In this document: positions 7,297 to 16,298 of the stretch, in pieces
How positions within the stretch are numbered: the first letter of the stretch is position 1
Layout of the letters: each line of letters opens with the position of its first letter
NCBI RefSeq assembly: GCF_018138715.1
Contig: NZ_JAGSHX010000006.1
Location: 9,114,001 to 9,178,000, forward strand
Origin: Streptomyces asiaticus
GTDB taxonomy: Bacteria; Actinomycetota; Actinomycetes; Streptomycetales; Streptomycetaceae
Length of the DNA stretch: 64,000 nucleotides
Reading direction: 5' to 3'
The notes under the pieces: generated by a model
The model's input: only the letters and a program-made list of their open reading frames with translations
The model's database searches: none
What the model was told of the DNA's origin: nothing
Translations under genes and position numbers: made by a program

Positions 7297-9030
7297 TCAG
7301 TGGGACTCGCGGGGCACCGGATGTCCGCTGCCGCCGACCAGGAAGTCCAGGTCCAGGCCCTGGTCCGCCTGGAGCACATGCTCGGTGTAGAGCCTGCTCC
7401 AGCCCCGGTCGGCGACCGGCGGCGGGGGCTCCCAGGCCGCCCGTCGGCGCTCCAGCTCCGCCTCGCCCACGTCCAGGGTCAGCGTACGCGCCGGGACGTC
7501 CAGGGTGATCCAGTCGCCGTCGCGCACCAGCGCCAGCGGGCCGCCGACGGCGGACTCGGGGGACACATGGAGCACCACGGTGCCGAAGCCGGTGCCGGAC
7601 ATCCGGCCGTCACAGATGCGCACCATGTCCTCGACGCCCTTGCGCAGCAGCTTGGGTGGCAGCACCACATTGGACACCTCGGGCATGCCCGGGTAACCGC
7701 GCGGGCCGCTGCCCCGGATCACCAGCACGGTGTTCTCGTCCACCGGCAGATCCTCGTCGGCGTGCACGGCGAGGTAGTCCTCCGGGGTGTCGAACACCAG
7801 GGCCCGGCCGCGGTGGGTGAGCAGATGGCGCGATGCGGCGGACTGTTTGATCACCGCGCCGTTCGGCGCGAGATTGCCGCGCAGTACGGCGGTGCCGGTG
7901 CCCGCCTCCTGGAACGGGTCGTCCAGCGTCCGGATCACCTCGCGGTTCCAGCACTCGGCGTCGGCGACGTTCTCCGCCACCGTTCGGCCGGTCACCGTGG
8001 TCGGCTCGGGGTGCAGCAGCGCGCCCAGTTCGCGCATCACCACCGGCAGCCCACCGGCGTAGCAGAAGTCCTCCATCAGGAACCGTCCGGAGGGCTGGAG
8101 ATCGACCAGCGTGGGCACCTCCCGGGCCAGCGCGTCGAAGTCGTCGAGAGCCAGCGGCACTCCCAGCCGCCCCGCGATGGCCAGCAGATGGATCACCGCG
8201 TTGGTGGAGCCGCCGATGGCCGCGTTGACCCGGATCGCGTTCTCGAACGCCTCCCGGGTCATGATCTGCGACGGCCGCAGATCCTCCTCCACCATGGCCA
8301 CGATCCGCTGCCCGGCGCGCTGTGCCGTCTCGTACCGCCGCGAGTCCACCGCCGGCCAGCTCGCCGAACCGGGCAACTGCATACCGAGCGCCTCGGCCAG
8401 CGACGCCATGGTGGACGCGGTGCCCATGGTCATGCAGTGTCCGTTGGACCGGGCCATGCAGCCCTCGGCGAAGTAGCACTCCTCCTGGGTCATCCGACCG
8501 GCCGCCAACTCGGCCTCGAACCGCCACACCTGGGTGCCCGAGCCCACATCCCCGCCCCGGTACTTGCCGTTCAGCATCGGGCCGCCGGTGACCATGACGG
8601 CCGGGAGATCGACGCTGGAGGCGGCCATCAGCAGACCCGGGGTGGTCTTGTCGCAGCCGGACAGCAGCACCACACCGTCCAGTGGATTGGCCCGCATCAG
8701 CTCCTCGGCCTCCATGGCCAGCAGATTGCGGTACAGCATCGCGGTGGGCCGCATCAGCGTCTCGCCCAGCGCCATCGCGGGGAACTCCAGCGGAAAGCCA
8801 CCGGCCTGCCACACCCCGCGCTTCACCGACTCCGCCACCCGCTGAAGATGACTGTTGCAGGGCGCCAGCTCCGACCACGTCGTGGCGATGCCGATCACCG
8901 GGCGGCCGTCGAACACCTCACTGGTATAGCCCTGGTTGCGCATCCAGGACCGGTAGACCATCCCGGACCGGCCCTCCGCACCGAACCAGGCCGCGCTGCG
9001 CCGACGGCGGTGTGTTCCCGTGTCAGTCAC
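7297..9030 (-). CDS. IlvD/Edd-family sugar-acid dehydratase (L-arabinonate dehydratase type)
   Basis: A 577-residue Fe-S dehydratase. Sequence segments such as RSWMRNQG, the TWSELAPCNSHL cysteine, SGCDKTTPG, and GHCMTMGTAS supply the cluster ligands typical of the family. The N-terminal part resembles sugar-acid dehydratases (arabinonate/xylonate) more than the branched-chain amino-acid enzyme. The likely reaction is L-arabinonate to 2-keto-3-deoxy-L-arabinonate plus water, in oxidative pentose catabolism. A GTG start at 9030 with an AGGGAG ribosome site was chosen. The open frame extends upstream to 9411, but that part is the remains of an SDR gene in the same frame. No other oxidative arabinose genes adjoin it, so the exact substrate is inferred. 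Confidence 0.82.
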   Translation of the reverse strand: MTDTGTHRRRRSAAWFGAEGRSGMVYRSWMRNQGYTSEVFDGRPVIGIATTWSELAPCNSHLQRVAESVKRGVWQAGGFPLEFPAMALGETLMRPTAMLYRNLLAMEAEELMRANPLDGVVLLSGCDKTTPGLLMAASSVDLPAVMVTGGPMLNGKYRGGDVGSGTQVWRFEAELAAGRMTQEECYFAEGCMARSNGHCMTMGTASTMASLAEALGMQLPGSASWPAVDSRRYETAQRAGQRIVAMVEEDLRPSQIMTREAFENAIRVNAAIGGSTNAVIHLLAIAGRLGVPLALDDFDALAREVPTLVDLQPSGRFLMEDFCYAGGLPVVMRELGALLHPEPTTVTGRTVAENVADAECWNREVIRTLDDPFQEAGTGTAVLRGNLAPNGAVIKQSAASRHLLTHRGRALVFDTPEDYLAVHADEDLPVDENTVLVIRGSGPRGYPGMPEVSNVVLPPKLLRKGVEDMVRICDGRMSGTGFGTVVLHVSPESAVGGPLALVRDGDWITLDVPARTLTLDVGEAELERRRAAWEPPPPVADRGWSRLYTEHVLQADQGLDLDFLVGGSGHPVPRESH

Positions 9031-9082
9031 TTCTGCACTCCCTCTGGCGATCCCTGTCAGCGAAGGGTGATGACGTTTCCGG

Positions 9083-9616
9083 TCATTGGCCGTGATGCCG
9101 AGGTCGGCCGGCTCCGCGGCCGCCGACAGGGCGTAGTCGGTCTGTGCGGCCTTCGCCGCGCCGTAGGACACCTCGCCGGGGAAACCGAGTTCCCCTCCCG
9201 ACGTCAGGCCCACGATCCGCCCCCAGTCGGCACCGCGTGCCCGGCGGCGGGCCAGTGGACCCCGGGGCGTTGTTGACCAGGATGTCCACCGGGCCCAGGC
9301 GGTCCTCGGCGAGGTCGAACAGCCGCTCCGGAACCGCCGGGTCGCCGAGGTCCGCCTCACAGGCCTCGGCCCGCCCTCCGGCCCGGCGGATCTCCGCCGC
9401 GTCCTCTTCACCGTCGGTGGATCGCCCGGCGTGGTACGGATCCGGGGTGTCCTCCTGACCGGTGCTTTGAGAGCTCTGTGTGCTTTGTGGCGGGCGCAGA
9501 CAGGCGCAGAGCACCGCGACCCCGCGGGCCGCCAGCGCTCGTGCCGTCGCGGCGCCGATCCCCTGGTTCGCCCCCGTCACCAGGGCGACATGACTGGTTG
9601 ACGTTGTTTCCCGCAC
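9083..9616 (-). pseudogene. Degenerate short-chain dehydrogenase/reductase (SDR) gene
   Basis: An SDR is recognisable in two frames. The first carries the cofactor motif (ALVTGANQGIGAATARAL) and then VDILVNNAPG. At about 9245-9265 the homology jumps to another frame, which carries DWGRIVGLTSGG and the active-site segment (VSYGAAKAAQ), ending at LGITAN. The normal SDR C-terminus after that is missing: the frame runs on into unrelated residues and the dehydratase start region. There is also an insertion-like stretch (QSTQSSQSTG) after the first helix. A frameshift plus a C-terminal truncation make it very unlikely to be functional, though a sequencing error could account for the frameshift alone. 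An intact SDR lies next to it at 9831. Confidence 0.78.
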
Positions 9617-9830
9617 CCACGCAGTACAGCAAAGACGAGCGCCACACGGAAGATCGTGTCATCGGAGTCATGGGCCAAGCCGAGGTCGGCCCGGCGCCAT
9701 TCGGCGGCTCCGCGCGGACGTCCGTTCAGCCCCTGGGCGGCGAGCCGTACCGCCCGGTGGGGGTGGGTGCGGTAAGCATCCGGTGCGTGTGGTGTGGAGC
9801 GGTGTCCGGCCTACGGTGAGGAGTGTCCGC

Positions 9831-10571
9831 ATGAGTGGTGAGCTGTCCGGTGCCACGGCCCTGGTCACGGGCGCCACGGCGGGGATCGGCCGGGCCGTGG
9901 CCCTGCGGCTGGGGGCGCTGGGGGCCGAGGTCGTCGTCCACGGCCGGGACGCGCGTCGGGGTGCGGATGTGGTCCGGGAGGTGTCCGCGGCGGGCGCCAC
10001 GGCCAGGTTCGTGGCGGCGGATCTGGCCGAGGCCGACGATGTGCGGCGGCTGGCCGCCGAGGCGGGGGACGTGGACATCCTGGTCAACAACGCGGGTGTG
10101 TACCGGTTCGCGGACACCGCCGGGACCTCGTCCGAGATGTTCGACGTCCATATGGCCATCAACGCCCGCGCGCCGCTTCTGCTGGTCGGGCGGCTCGCCC
10201 CGGGCATGGCCGCCCGGGGCCACGGGACCATCGTCAACCTCAGCACCATCGCCGCCAGTGCCCCCGCCCGCGCCGCCGGGGCGTACGGCGCCTCGAAGGC
10301 GGCGCTGGAGCTGCTGACCCGGGTGTGGGCCGATGAGTTCGGCGGCCGGGGAGTCCGGGTCAACGCCGTCCGCTCGGGCCCGGTCCGCACGCCGGGCACC
10401 TCCGAGATGGGGGAGGAGGCCCTGCGGACCGTGGCGCGGGCCACGGTTCTGGACCGGCCCGCGGCGCCCGAGGAGATCGCCGAAGCCGTGCTCTTCCTCG
10501 TCTCCTCGCGGGCGAGCTACATCACCGGCGCCATCCTGGAGGCCCGGGGCGGCGAGCTCGCCTTCGGCTGA
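9831..10571 (+). CDS. Short-chain dehydrogenase/reductase (SDR)
   Basis: A 246-residue classical SDR of normal length using NAD(P). The cofactor motif is TGATAGIG (residues 14-21), the NNAG motif is present (ILVNNAG), and the catalytic triad is Ser in NLSTIAAS and Tyr/Lys in YGASKAA. ATG with GTGAGGAG 8 bases upstream; an upstream in-frame GTG at 9783 lacks a comparable ribosome site. It is convergent with the phosphatase gene across a short hairpin-rich spacer. The substrate is not evident. It may be the functional relative of the broken SDR at 9083-9616, but the two are not close enough in sequence to call a recent duplication. Confidence 0.88.
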   Translation: MSGELSGATALVTGATAGIGRAVALRLGALGAEVVVHGRDARRGADVVREVSAAGATARFVAADLAEADDVRRLAAEAGDVDILVNNAGVYRFADTAGTSSEMFDVHMAINARAPLLLVGRLAPGMAARGHGTIVNLSTIAASAPARAAGAYGASKAALELLTRVWADEFGGRGVRVNAVRSGPVRTPGTSEMGEEALRTVARATVLDRPAAPEEIAEAVLFLVSSRASYITGAILEARGGELAFG

Positions 10572-10580
10572 CGCGCATCC

Positions 10581-10641
10581 CGTAGGGCGGCCTTACGACG
10601 TAGGGCGGGCGGCCTTACGGCGTAGGGCGCCGGCCCTTACG
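10581..10641. terminator. Triple hairpin between convergent genes
   Basis: Three successive copies of CGTAGGG-n-CCTTACG (10581-10597, 10599-10619, 10621-10641) each fold into a 7-bp stem containing one G-U pair. The third includes the stop codon of the minus-strand phosphatase gene. The layout suits a bidirectional terminator, without a U-run. Confidence 0.5.
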
Positions 10642-13612
10642 GTCCTGCGCCGGTCCACGCGATGGGCTGTTCCGTCCAGATGCACTTGCCCTCGGCGGTG
10701 TAACGGGTCCCCCAGCGCTGGGAGAGCGCGGAGACCAGTTGCAGCCCCCGGCCTCCCTCGTCCGTCTCGGCGGCCCGGCGGATCCGGGGAGTGGTGGCGC
10801 TGGCGTCCGAGACCTCGCAGATCAGCGATCTGCCGCGGATCAGCCGGAGCCGGGTGGGTCCCCTGGCGTGCCGGACGACATTGGCGACGAGCTCGCTGGC
10901 CAGCAGTTCGGTGGTCACGACGAGCTCGTCGAGGCCCCATACCTCGAGCTGTTCGCGCACATGGGTGCGGGCGAGACCGGCGGCCACCGGGTCCTCCGGC
11001 AGAGACCACCCGGCGGTGTTCCCGGACGCCAGCCCGTGGAGCCGGGCGATCAGCAGGGCGGTGTCGTCGGTGGTCAGCCGCTTCGTGGGCAGCATGGCCC
11101 CGACCAGGAGGTCGCACAGCCGGTCGAGCCGGTCGTGGTCGGTTCCGCCGTGCCGGTCGGCCGCCCTGCGGCCGCTCGTACGCGGACGGGGCGGGGGACA
11201 TGTGAGGAGCCGCCCGTACTCGCTGGTCAGCACCTGGGTGCACTCGGCGATACCGGTGTCGATGTCACGCGCCGCGGACTCCACCAGGCCGTCGGTGTAC
11301 ATCACCAGCAGACTGCCGTCGGGCAACCGCAGATCCACGGTGGAGAACGGAGGCTCCCCGGCGCCCAGCGGCGGATCGGGCGTCGGCTCCAGGCACTCCA
11401 CACTGCCGTCGGGGCGCACGATCAGGGGCGGCGGATGACCGGCGCGGGCGAGGGAGCAGTACCCCGTGATGGGGTCGTACACCGCGTACAGACAGGTGGC
11501 GAAGGAGTCGTCGCCCAGATCGCTGACGACCTCGTTCAGACGGGCCAGGACCTCCTCGGGAGGCAGTTCGAGGTTGGCGAGCGTGTGCACGGCGGTGCGC
11601 AGCCGCCCCATGGTGGCGGCCTCCGCCAGACCGTGGCCCATCACATCGCCGATGACGAGGGCCACCCGCTCCGCGGACAGCGGGATCACGTCGTACCAGT
11701 CGCCCCCGATGTCCGTACCGCTGCTGGCGGGCAGATAGCGCACGGCGGGGGTGAGGGCGGCCGGGGAGGGCAGGACCCGGGGCAGCAGACCGCGCTGGAG
11801 CGCCTGGGCGCGGGCGTGCTCGGTGTCGTAGAGCCGGGCCCTGGCCAGCGCCTGGGCGACCATTCCGCTGAGAGCGGTGAGCAGGGTGCGCTCATCGGGG
11901 GACAGACAGTGGGGCTCGTCGAAGGAGACGGTGCAGGTGCCGATGGCGTTGCCCGAGGCGATCAGGGGAAGTACGGCCCAGGCGTTCTTCCGGGCGATGG
12001 CGGGGTTGCCGGTGAGATCGGGGAACAGCTGCTCGTACTCCTCGGTCGAGGAGATGAAGCGCGGTCGGCGCGAGCCGAGCACCTCGTTGAGCAGCCGGTA
12101 GCCCCCGAACGCCGGGACCCCGTCGACCCTGCTGAGGAAGGCCCGGGGATAGCCCACGGACCCCACCACGTTCAGCCGGCCGCCCTCCAGGCACAGCATC
12201 AGCAGACCCGAGGCGTCGAACGGCGGCAGCACATGGGTGGCCATGACCTGGACGACGTCCTCGGTGGTCACCGCATCGGCGAGCGCGTTGCTCAACTCGC
12301 TGATCCGGGCGGCCTGTTCGGCGCCGACGCGCTCGGCCTCCGCGCGCCGCGCGGCCTGGGTGCGCCGTTCGGTGACATCGGTGAGATAGGCCGTCAGCCC
12401 ATCGGGTACCGGGACCAGCCGTATGTGGTACCAGCGGTTGTCGGTGGGCCACCGGATGTCGAACCCGGTCGGCCTGCCGTCGGCGGCGGCGCGCCGGCAG
12501 CGGTCCTCCAACTCGGGGGCCGTGCCCGCGGGGCCCTCCCAGAGCGGCCGGCCGAGCACCTCTCCGGCCGGGCCGACCAGGCGCTCGGCCTCGACGTTGA
12601 GGAAGGTGATCCGCCAGTCCCGGTTCACCGCGAAGAACGCGTCGCTCATGTACCGCAGCGCCTGCCCCACCGACTCCCGGGCCATCCGGCTCTCGGTGGT
12701 GTCCCAGACCTTCCCGAGCATGCGGACCGGCTCGCCGTTCTCGTCGAGCTCGAGATGGGCCCGGCTCTGCACCCAGCCGGTGGTGCCGTCGGGGCGGCGG
12801 ACCCGGTACTCGGCCTCGTAGCCGCTCCGCTCGCGCAGCGACTTCTCGGTGGCGGCCATCACCCGCGGCATGTCCTCGGGGTGGATGAGGTCGAGCCAGC
12901 TCTCGATCCGCCGCTCGTAGCCACCGGGGAGGCCGAGAAGTCTCAGCCCCGCCCGGTCCCAGCGCATCTCACCGGTGTGGATGCCCCACTCCCAGGAGCC
13001 GGCCTTGACCGCGTCCAGGGACTGCTGGACCACCGAGCCGCCCGGCCGCTGCTGCCACCAGGGGTGCTCGTCGCAGTCGCCGGCCCCGGCTACCGAGCGC
13101 GAGAGGCGGCGCTCCGCCCAGCGTCCCACCGCCTCGAGGAAGGCGGCCTGCTCCGGGGTCGGCTCCCGCGGGCCGGTGAGGACGGACAGCGCGCCCACCG
13201 GACCGTCCGGCCCGGTCAGCGGAACGGACGCCACGATGGTCGCGGCCGGGAGACTCCCGGAGGAGGTGCGGCCGCCGGACGACGCCGGTAGCCATACGAA
13301 GTGGCCCTCCCGCACGGCTCGGGCGGGGGCGAGCGGGGCCTCGTCCTGGCGGATCTCCTCCCAGCCGCCGAGGGCGGGCAGCGGCAGCCCGCTGGCGAGG
13401 ACCAGGCGCAGCGTACGGCTCCCGGCCGGGCCGCAGGACCAGTGCACCAGGCCCGCGAGGCCGCCCAGCTCGGAGACCGCCTGGTCCAGGGCGTGCTGCA
13501 TCACCTCGCGGTCGGTGAGCGCCGTGCCGACCGCCGAGAGGAGGGATAGCCGCTCGCCGCCCCATGAGTGGGAGCGCCCGCCCACCGCGTCTGTTCCGTG
13601 CCGCACCACCAT
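10637..13612 (-). CDS. Multi-sensor SpoIIE-type protein phosphatase with C-terminal anti-sigma-like kinase domain
   Basis: A 991-residue signalling protein. Visible order: an N-terminal GAF-like domain (about 20-170), two PAS domains (about 200-305 and 310-420), a second GAF domain (about 440-600), a PP2C/SpoIIE phosphatase (about 620-830, with GGDWYDVIPL and IGDVMGHG holding the metal-binding aspartates), and a C-terminal HATPase_c domain of the RsbW type (about 860-990, N-box ELLASELVANVVRHA). In Streptomyces such proteins act in partner-switching circuits that control alternative sigma factors. One polypeptide here combines phosphatase and kinase-like modules. No transmembrane helix is seen. 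The ligands of the sensors are unknown. Confidence 0.88.
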   Translation of the reverse strand: MVVRHGTDAVGGRSHSWGGERLSLLSAVGTALTDREVMQHALDQAVSELGGLAGLVHWSCGPAGSRTLRLVLASGLPLPALGGWEEIRQDEAPLAPARAVREGHFVWLPASSGGRTSSGSLPAATIVASVPLTGPDGPVGALSVLTGPREPTPEQAAFLEAVGRWAERRLSRSVAGAGDCDEHPWWQQRPGGSVVQQSLDAVKAGSWEWGIHTGEMRWDRAGLRLLGLPGGYERRIESWLDLIHPEDMPRVMAATEKSLRERSGYEAEYRVRRPDGTTGWVQSRAHLELDENGEPVRMLGKVWDTTESRMARESVGQALRYMSDAFFAVNRDWRITFLNVEAERLVGPAGEVLGRPLWEGPAGTAPELEDRCRRAAADGRPTGFDIRWPTDNRWYHIRLVPVPDGLTAYLTDVTERRTQAARRAEAERVGAEQAARISELSNALADAVTTEDVVQVMATHVLPPFDASGLLMLCLEGGRLNVVGSVGYPRAFLSRVDGVPAFGGYRLLNEVLGSRRPRFISSTEEYEQLFPDLTGNPAIARKNAWAVLPLIASGNAIGTCTVSFDEPHCLSPDERTLLTALSGMVAQALARARLYDTEHARAQALQRGLLPRVLPSPAALTPAVRYLPASSGTDIGGDWYDVIPLSAERVALVIGDVMGHGLAEAATMGRLRTAVHTLANLELPPEEVLARLNEVVSDLGDDSFATCLYAVYDPITGYCSLARAGHPPPLIVRPDGSVECLEPTPDPPLGAGEPPFSTVDLRLPDGSLLVMYTDGLVESAARDIDTGIAECTQVLTSEYGRLLTCPPPRPRTSGRRAADRHGGTDHDRLDRLCDLLVGAMLPTKRLTTDDTALLIARLHGLASGNTAGWSLPEDPVAAGLARTHVREQLEVWGLDELVVTTELLASELVANVVRHARGPTRLRLIRGRSLICEVSDASATTPRIRRAAETDEGGRGLQLVSALSQRWGTRYTAEGKCIWTEQPIAWTGAGP

Positions 13613-13700
13613 CCCAGAACCTCACTCACGGAATAGGGCGTTCCCGGACAAACGTAGCACTGGCATATGCCGGACATCACTCACTGGACGTCCCCGCCGT

Positions 13701-13734
13701 ATTCCCTATTTTCCCTACTGGAAAAATAGGGAAT
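13701..13734. promoter_or_regulatory. AT-rich palindrome upstream of the flavoprotein-Rrf2 operon
   Basis: Left arm ATTCCCTATTTTCC (13701-13714) and right arm GGAAAAATAGGGAAT (13720-13734) are near-perfect inverted repeats separated by CTACT. The site ends 32 bases before the chosen start of the flavoprotein gene. Its A/T content stands out sharply from the surroundings. An operator for the Rrf2-type regulator encoded two genes downstream is the simplest reading. Confidence 0.6.
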
Positions 13735-13766
13735 GATGAAGTCCGGCCGGATGGAGGGGAGTGGGC

Positions 13767-14963
13767 GTGACGGTGGTGGATGCGGCGGCCGAAACACTCG
13801 ACCGCGCGTGGTGGCTTCAGATCGCCGGCGAGGCGGCGGACGACCTCGCCACGGACGCGGTCGTCCGCGACCAGGCCGGCAAGACGCCGTACGGCGAGAT
13901 CGCCCGGCTCCGCGAGGCGGGGCTGCTGGCACTGCTGATCCCCGTCGAGCACGGGGGAGGGGGAGCGGGCTGGTCCACGGCCTGTGCGGTCGTACGGAAG
14001 ATCGCCGCGGCCGACGGCGCGATCGGCCAGGTGCTCGGCTGTCACTACCTGCTGTCCTTCAGCGCCCGCTTCTTCGGCGGGGCCGATCTCGCCGCCCGGG
14101 TGGAGCGCGAGTCGGCGGCCGGGCAGTGGTGCTGGGGCGGCGGTCTGACCCCGCGCGAGCCACGGCTGACGCTCACCTCCGGGAGGGACGGCAGGCTGGT
14201 GAACGGACGCCAGGGGTACGCCACCGGCGTGCTGGTCGCCGACCGGCTGGCCGTCCGCGTCACCCACGCCGACACCGGCGAACCGCTGGCCGTGCTCGTC
14301 GACACCGCCCACCCCGGCGTGGTGTGCGGCGGCGACGACGGGGACACCTTCGGGCAGCGGCTGGCGGCCGGCGGAAGTGTGGAGTTCGACGCGGTGCCGG
14401 TCGAGGACGACGCGGTGCTCGGTCCGCTCTCCTGGGACGAGGACACCCTCTCGCCGTTCAGCGGTCTCGCCGCGCCGACCGGCCGTCTGGTCTCGGCGCA
14501 GATATGTCTGGGGATCGCGCAGGGGGTGCTCGCCGAGGCCCGCGAGTACACCAGGGCGGTGCACGCGCCCTGGCCGCACACCTCCCCGCGCGATCCGTAC
14601 GCGCTGACCACCTACGGGGAGCTCACCGTCGCCACCTTCTCCGCCGCCGCCCTCGCCGACCAGGCGCTGGAGGCCCTGGACGGCGGTCTTGCGCGCGGCG
14701 AGAACCTGACCGACGACGAATGCGCCGAGATCACCGTGCTGGCCGCCGCGGCCGAGGCCGCCGCATCCCGGGCCGCCCACGACGCCACCGCCCGCGCCCT
14801 GGACGTCGTCGGCGCCCGCTCCGCCTCCTCGGCCTACGGATTCGACCGCTTCTGGCGCAACGCGCGCACCCACACCCTCTACGACCCCGTCGCCCACCGG
14901 CTCCACGAGGTCGGGGACTACTTCCTCAACGGTGAGCACCCCCCGTTCACCCTGCCCTTCTGA
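13767..14963 (+). CDS. Acyl-CoA-dehydrogenase-like flavin monooxygenase (SfnB/DszC type)
   Basis: A 398-residue protein with the acyl-CoA dehydrogenase fold. It has the N-terminal helical part (GLLALLIPVEHGG), a beta domain around residues 120-230, and the C-terminal four-helix part ending in FWRNARTHTLYDP and YFLNGEHPP. This subgroup includes flavin-dependent monooxygenases in sulfur-compound use (SfnB, DszC) rather than true beta-oxidation enzymes; FMNH2 or FAD would be the cofactor. GTG 13767 is preferred over GTG 13761 because GGAGGGGAG lies at the right distance. An Rrf2-family regulator follows 33 bases downstream and a strong AT-rich palindrome lies upstream. A role in sulfur or sulfone scavenging is a reasonable inference. 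Confidence 0.78.
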   Translation: MTVVDAAAETLDRAWWLQIAGEAADDLATDAVVRDQAGKTPYGEIARLREAGLLALLIPVEHGGGGAGWSTACAVVRKIAAADGAIGQVLGCHYLLSFSARFFGGADLAARVERESAAGQWCWGGGLTPREPRLTLTSGRDGRLVNGRQGYATGVLVADRLAVRVTHADTGEPLAVLVDTAHPGVVCGGDDGDTFGQRLAAGGSVEFDAVPVEDDAVLGPLSWDEDTLSPFSGLAAPTGRLVSAQICLGIAQGVLAEAREYTRAVHAPWPHTSPRDPYALTTYGELTVATFSAAALADQALEALDGGLARGENLTDDECAEITVLAAAAEAAASRAAHDATARALDVVGARSASSAYGFDRFWRNARTHTLYDPVAHRLHEVGDYFLNGEHPPFTLPF

Positions 14964-14996
14964 CGGCCCGGTGCGTAAGGGGCGGATAATCGGCGC

Positions 14997-15455
14997 ATGC
15001 GGATCTCGGCGAAGGCGGACTATGCGGTGCGGGCGGCGTTGGAACTGGCCGTGGCGGGGGAGGACACCTCGGTCAAGGCCGAGGTGATCGCCGGCGCGCA
15101 GGGTATCCCGCACAAGTTCCTCGAGGGGATCCTGGGCGATCTGCGCCGGGGCGGCCTGGTGGCCAGCCAGCGCGGTGGCAAGGGCGGCTACCGGCTGGCC
15201 CGCCCGGCGGACACGATCAGCATCGCCGAGGTGATCCGGGTGGTGGACGGCCCCCTGGTGTCAGTGCGCGGAGTGCGCCCGCCCGAGCTGTCGTACTGCG
15301 GACCGGCGGAGTCGCTGCTGCCGCTGTGGATCGCGGTACGGGCCAACGTGCGCAAGATCCTCGGCGAGGTGACCCTCGCGGAGGTGGCCGCGGCCAAGCT
15401 GCCCGGCGACGTGCTGGGTCTCGCCGAGGACCCGGAGGCGTGGACCAACCCCTAG
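14997..15455 (+). CDS. Rrf2-family transcriptional regulator
   Basis: A 152-residue winged-helix regulator of normal Rrf2 length. The N-terminus MRISAKADYAVRAALELA and the wing region (QRGGKGGYRLARPA) are typical. It has a single cysteine (SYCGPAE) where Fe-S members such as IscR and NsrR have three, so it probably does not carry an Fe-S cluster and is closer to the CymR type, which senses cysteine supply through a partner enzyme. It lies directly behind the flavoprotein gene and probably shares its promoter, which would put both under the palindrome at 13701-13734. Confidence 0.87.
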   Translation: MRISAKADYAVRAALELAVAGEDTSVKAEVIAGAQGIPHKFLEGILGDLRRGGLVASQRGGKGGYRLARPADTISIAEVIRVVDGPLVSVRGVRPPELSYCGPAESLLPLWIAVRANVRKILGEVTLAEVAAAKLPGDVLGLAEDPEAWTNP

Positions 15456-15482
15456 CGCCCGGGCCGGTAGCCCCGGGCCGCC

Positions 15483-16229
15483 TTACGAGCCGGCGTCCAG
15501 GCCGTCGACCATGCGGTCGAGCAGCCGGGTGAACGTGGCGTCGGGGGTGAGCGGGCGTGCCGGGGCGGAGAGGGCCTCGGCGAGCTCCGGATGGTGTCCG
15601 TCGGCGGCCACCGCGGCGAGATAGCGCGCTTCGGCGGCGGCCCGCTCGGGTGAGGCGGAGAGCGCGGCCTGGGCGATCTCGTCGGCGACGAGCCTGGCGG
15701 CGAAACCCGTGATCAGGCTGAACACCTCCAGCTTCGCGCCGCCGTCCAGCGCGGTGGGCCGCAGGGCGGCGAGCGCGTGTTCCAGGAAGGCCAGGGTGTT
15801 GGGCCCGAGGGACCAGCGGCGGTTGAGCAGTGCGGTGGGGAGCCAGGGGTGGCGGAGCATCAGGGCCCGCTGGGCATGGGCGATGGCCTTCAGATCGGCA
15901 CGCCAGTCGCCGGTCAGCGGGTCGGGCGGTGACAGCTCGCCGCTCACCTGGTCGACCATCAGCTGGAGCAGCGTCTCCTTGTCGGGGGCGTAGCTGTACA
16001 GCGACATGACCCCGGCGCCGACCTCCGAGGCCACCCGCCGCATGGTGACCGCGTCGATTCCCTCCGCGTCCGCGAGGGCGACCGCCGCGGCGGTGATCGC
16101 CGCCCGGCTGAAGGCGGGTTTGCGCCCCTTGCGGGGGCGGTCGGAGTCCAGCCAGAGCTGCTGGGGGTCGACGCCTCCGGCGTCGGACCCGTCACCGCGC
16201 ACCACGACCTGATCGCTCCTTCCCCGCAT
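15483..16229 (-). CDS. TetR-family transcriptional regulator
   Basis: A 248-residue repressor. The N-terminal helix-turn-helix spans roughly residues 40-85 (AITAAAVALADAEG, TMRRVASEVGAGVMSLYSY) and is followed by a TetR_C-like ligand domain. The ATG at 16229 has GGGGAG 8 bases upstream. The frame could start at 16286, but that stretch is repetitive (three AGTCGCCATG copies). It is divergent from the CocE/NonD hydrolase gene with a 17-bp palindrome between them, so it probably represses itself and the hydrolase. The ligand is unknown. Confidence 0.87.
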   Translation of the reverse strand: MRGRSDQVVVRGDGSDAGGVDPQQLWLDSDRPRKGRKPAFSRAAITAAAVALADAEGIDAVTMRRVASEVGAGVMSLYSYAPDKETLLQLMVDQVSGELSPPDPLTGDWRADLKAIAHAQRALMLRHPWLPTALLNRRWSLGPNTLAFLEHALAALRPTALDGGAKLEVFSLITGFAARLVADEIAQAALSASPERAAAEARYLAAVAADGHHPELAEALSAPARPLTPDATFTRLLDRMVDGLDAGS

Positions 16230-16270
16230 GGCGACTCCCCGCCATGGCGACTCGCCCCGCCATGGCGACT
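16227..16270 (-). repeat. Triplicated AGTCGCCATG at the TetR gene start
   Basis: CATGGCGACT (AGTCGCCATG on the minus strand) occurs at 16227-16236, 16243-16252 and 16261-16270, each with a purine-rich stretch. Only the copy at 16229 gives an ATG in frame with the TetR protein. It looks like duplication of a translation start region. Confidence 0.7.
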
Positions 16271-16298
16271 TGCGGAATCCATCCAAGCATCTACTATT

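Noticed and set aside
3906..7379. A 1,157-codon minus-strand open frame
   Set aside because: It is antisense to four well-supported plus-strand genes and part of the intergenic DNA. It is an effect of high G+C codon bias, with no protein family visible.
8113..9411. A 704-residue protein joining an SDR-like N-terminus to the dehydratase
   Set aside because: The N-terminal part is the second half of a frameshifted SDR. The dehydratase has its own GTG with a good ribosome site at 9030.
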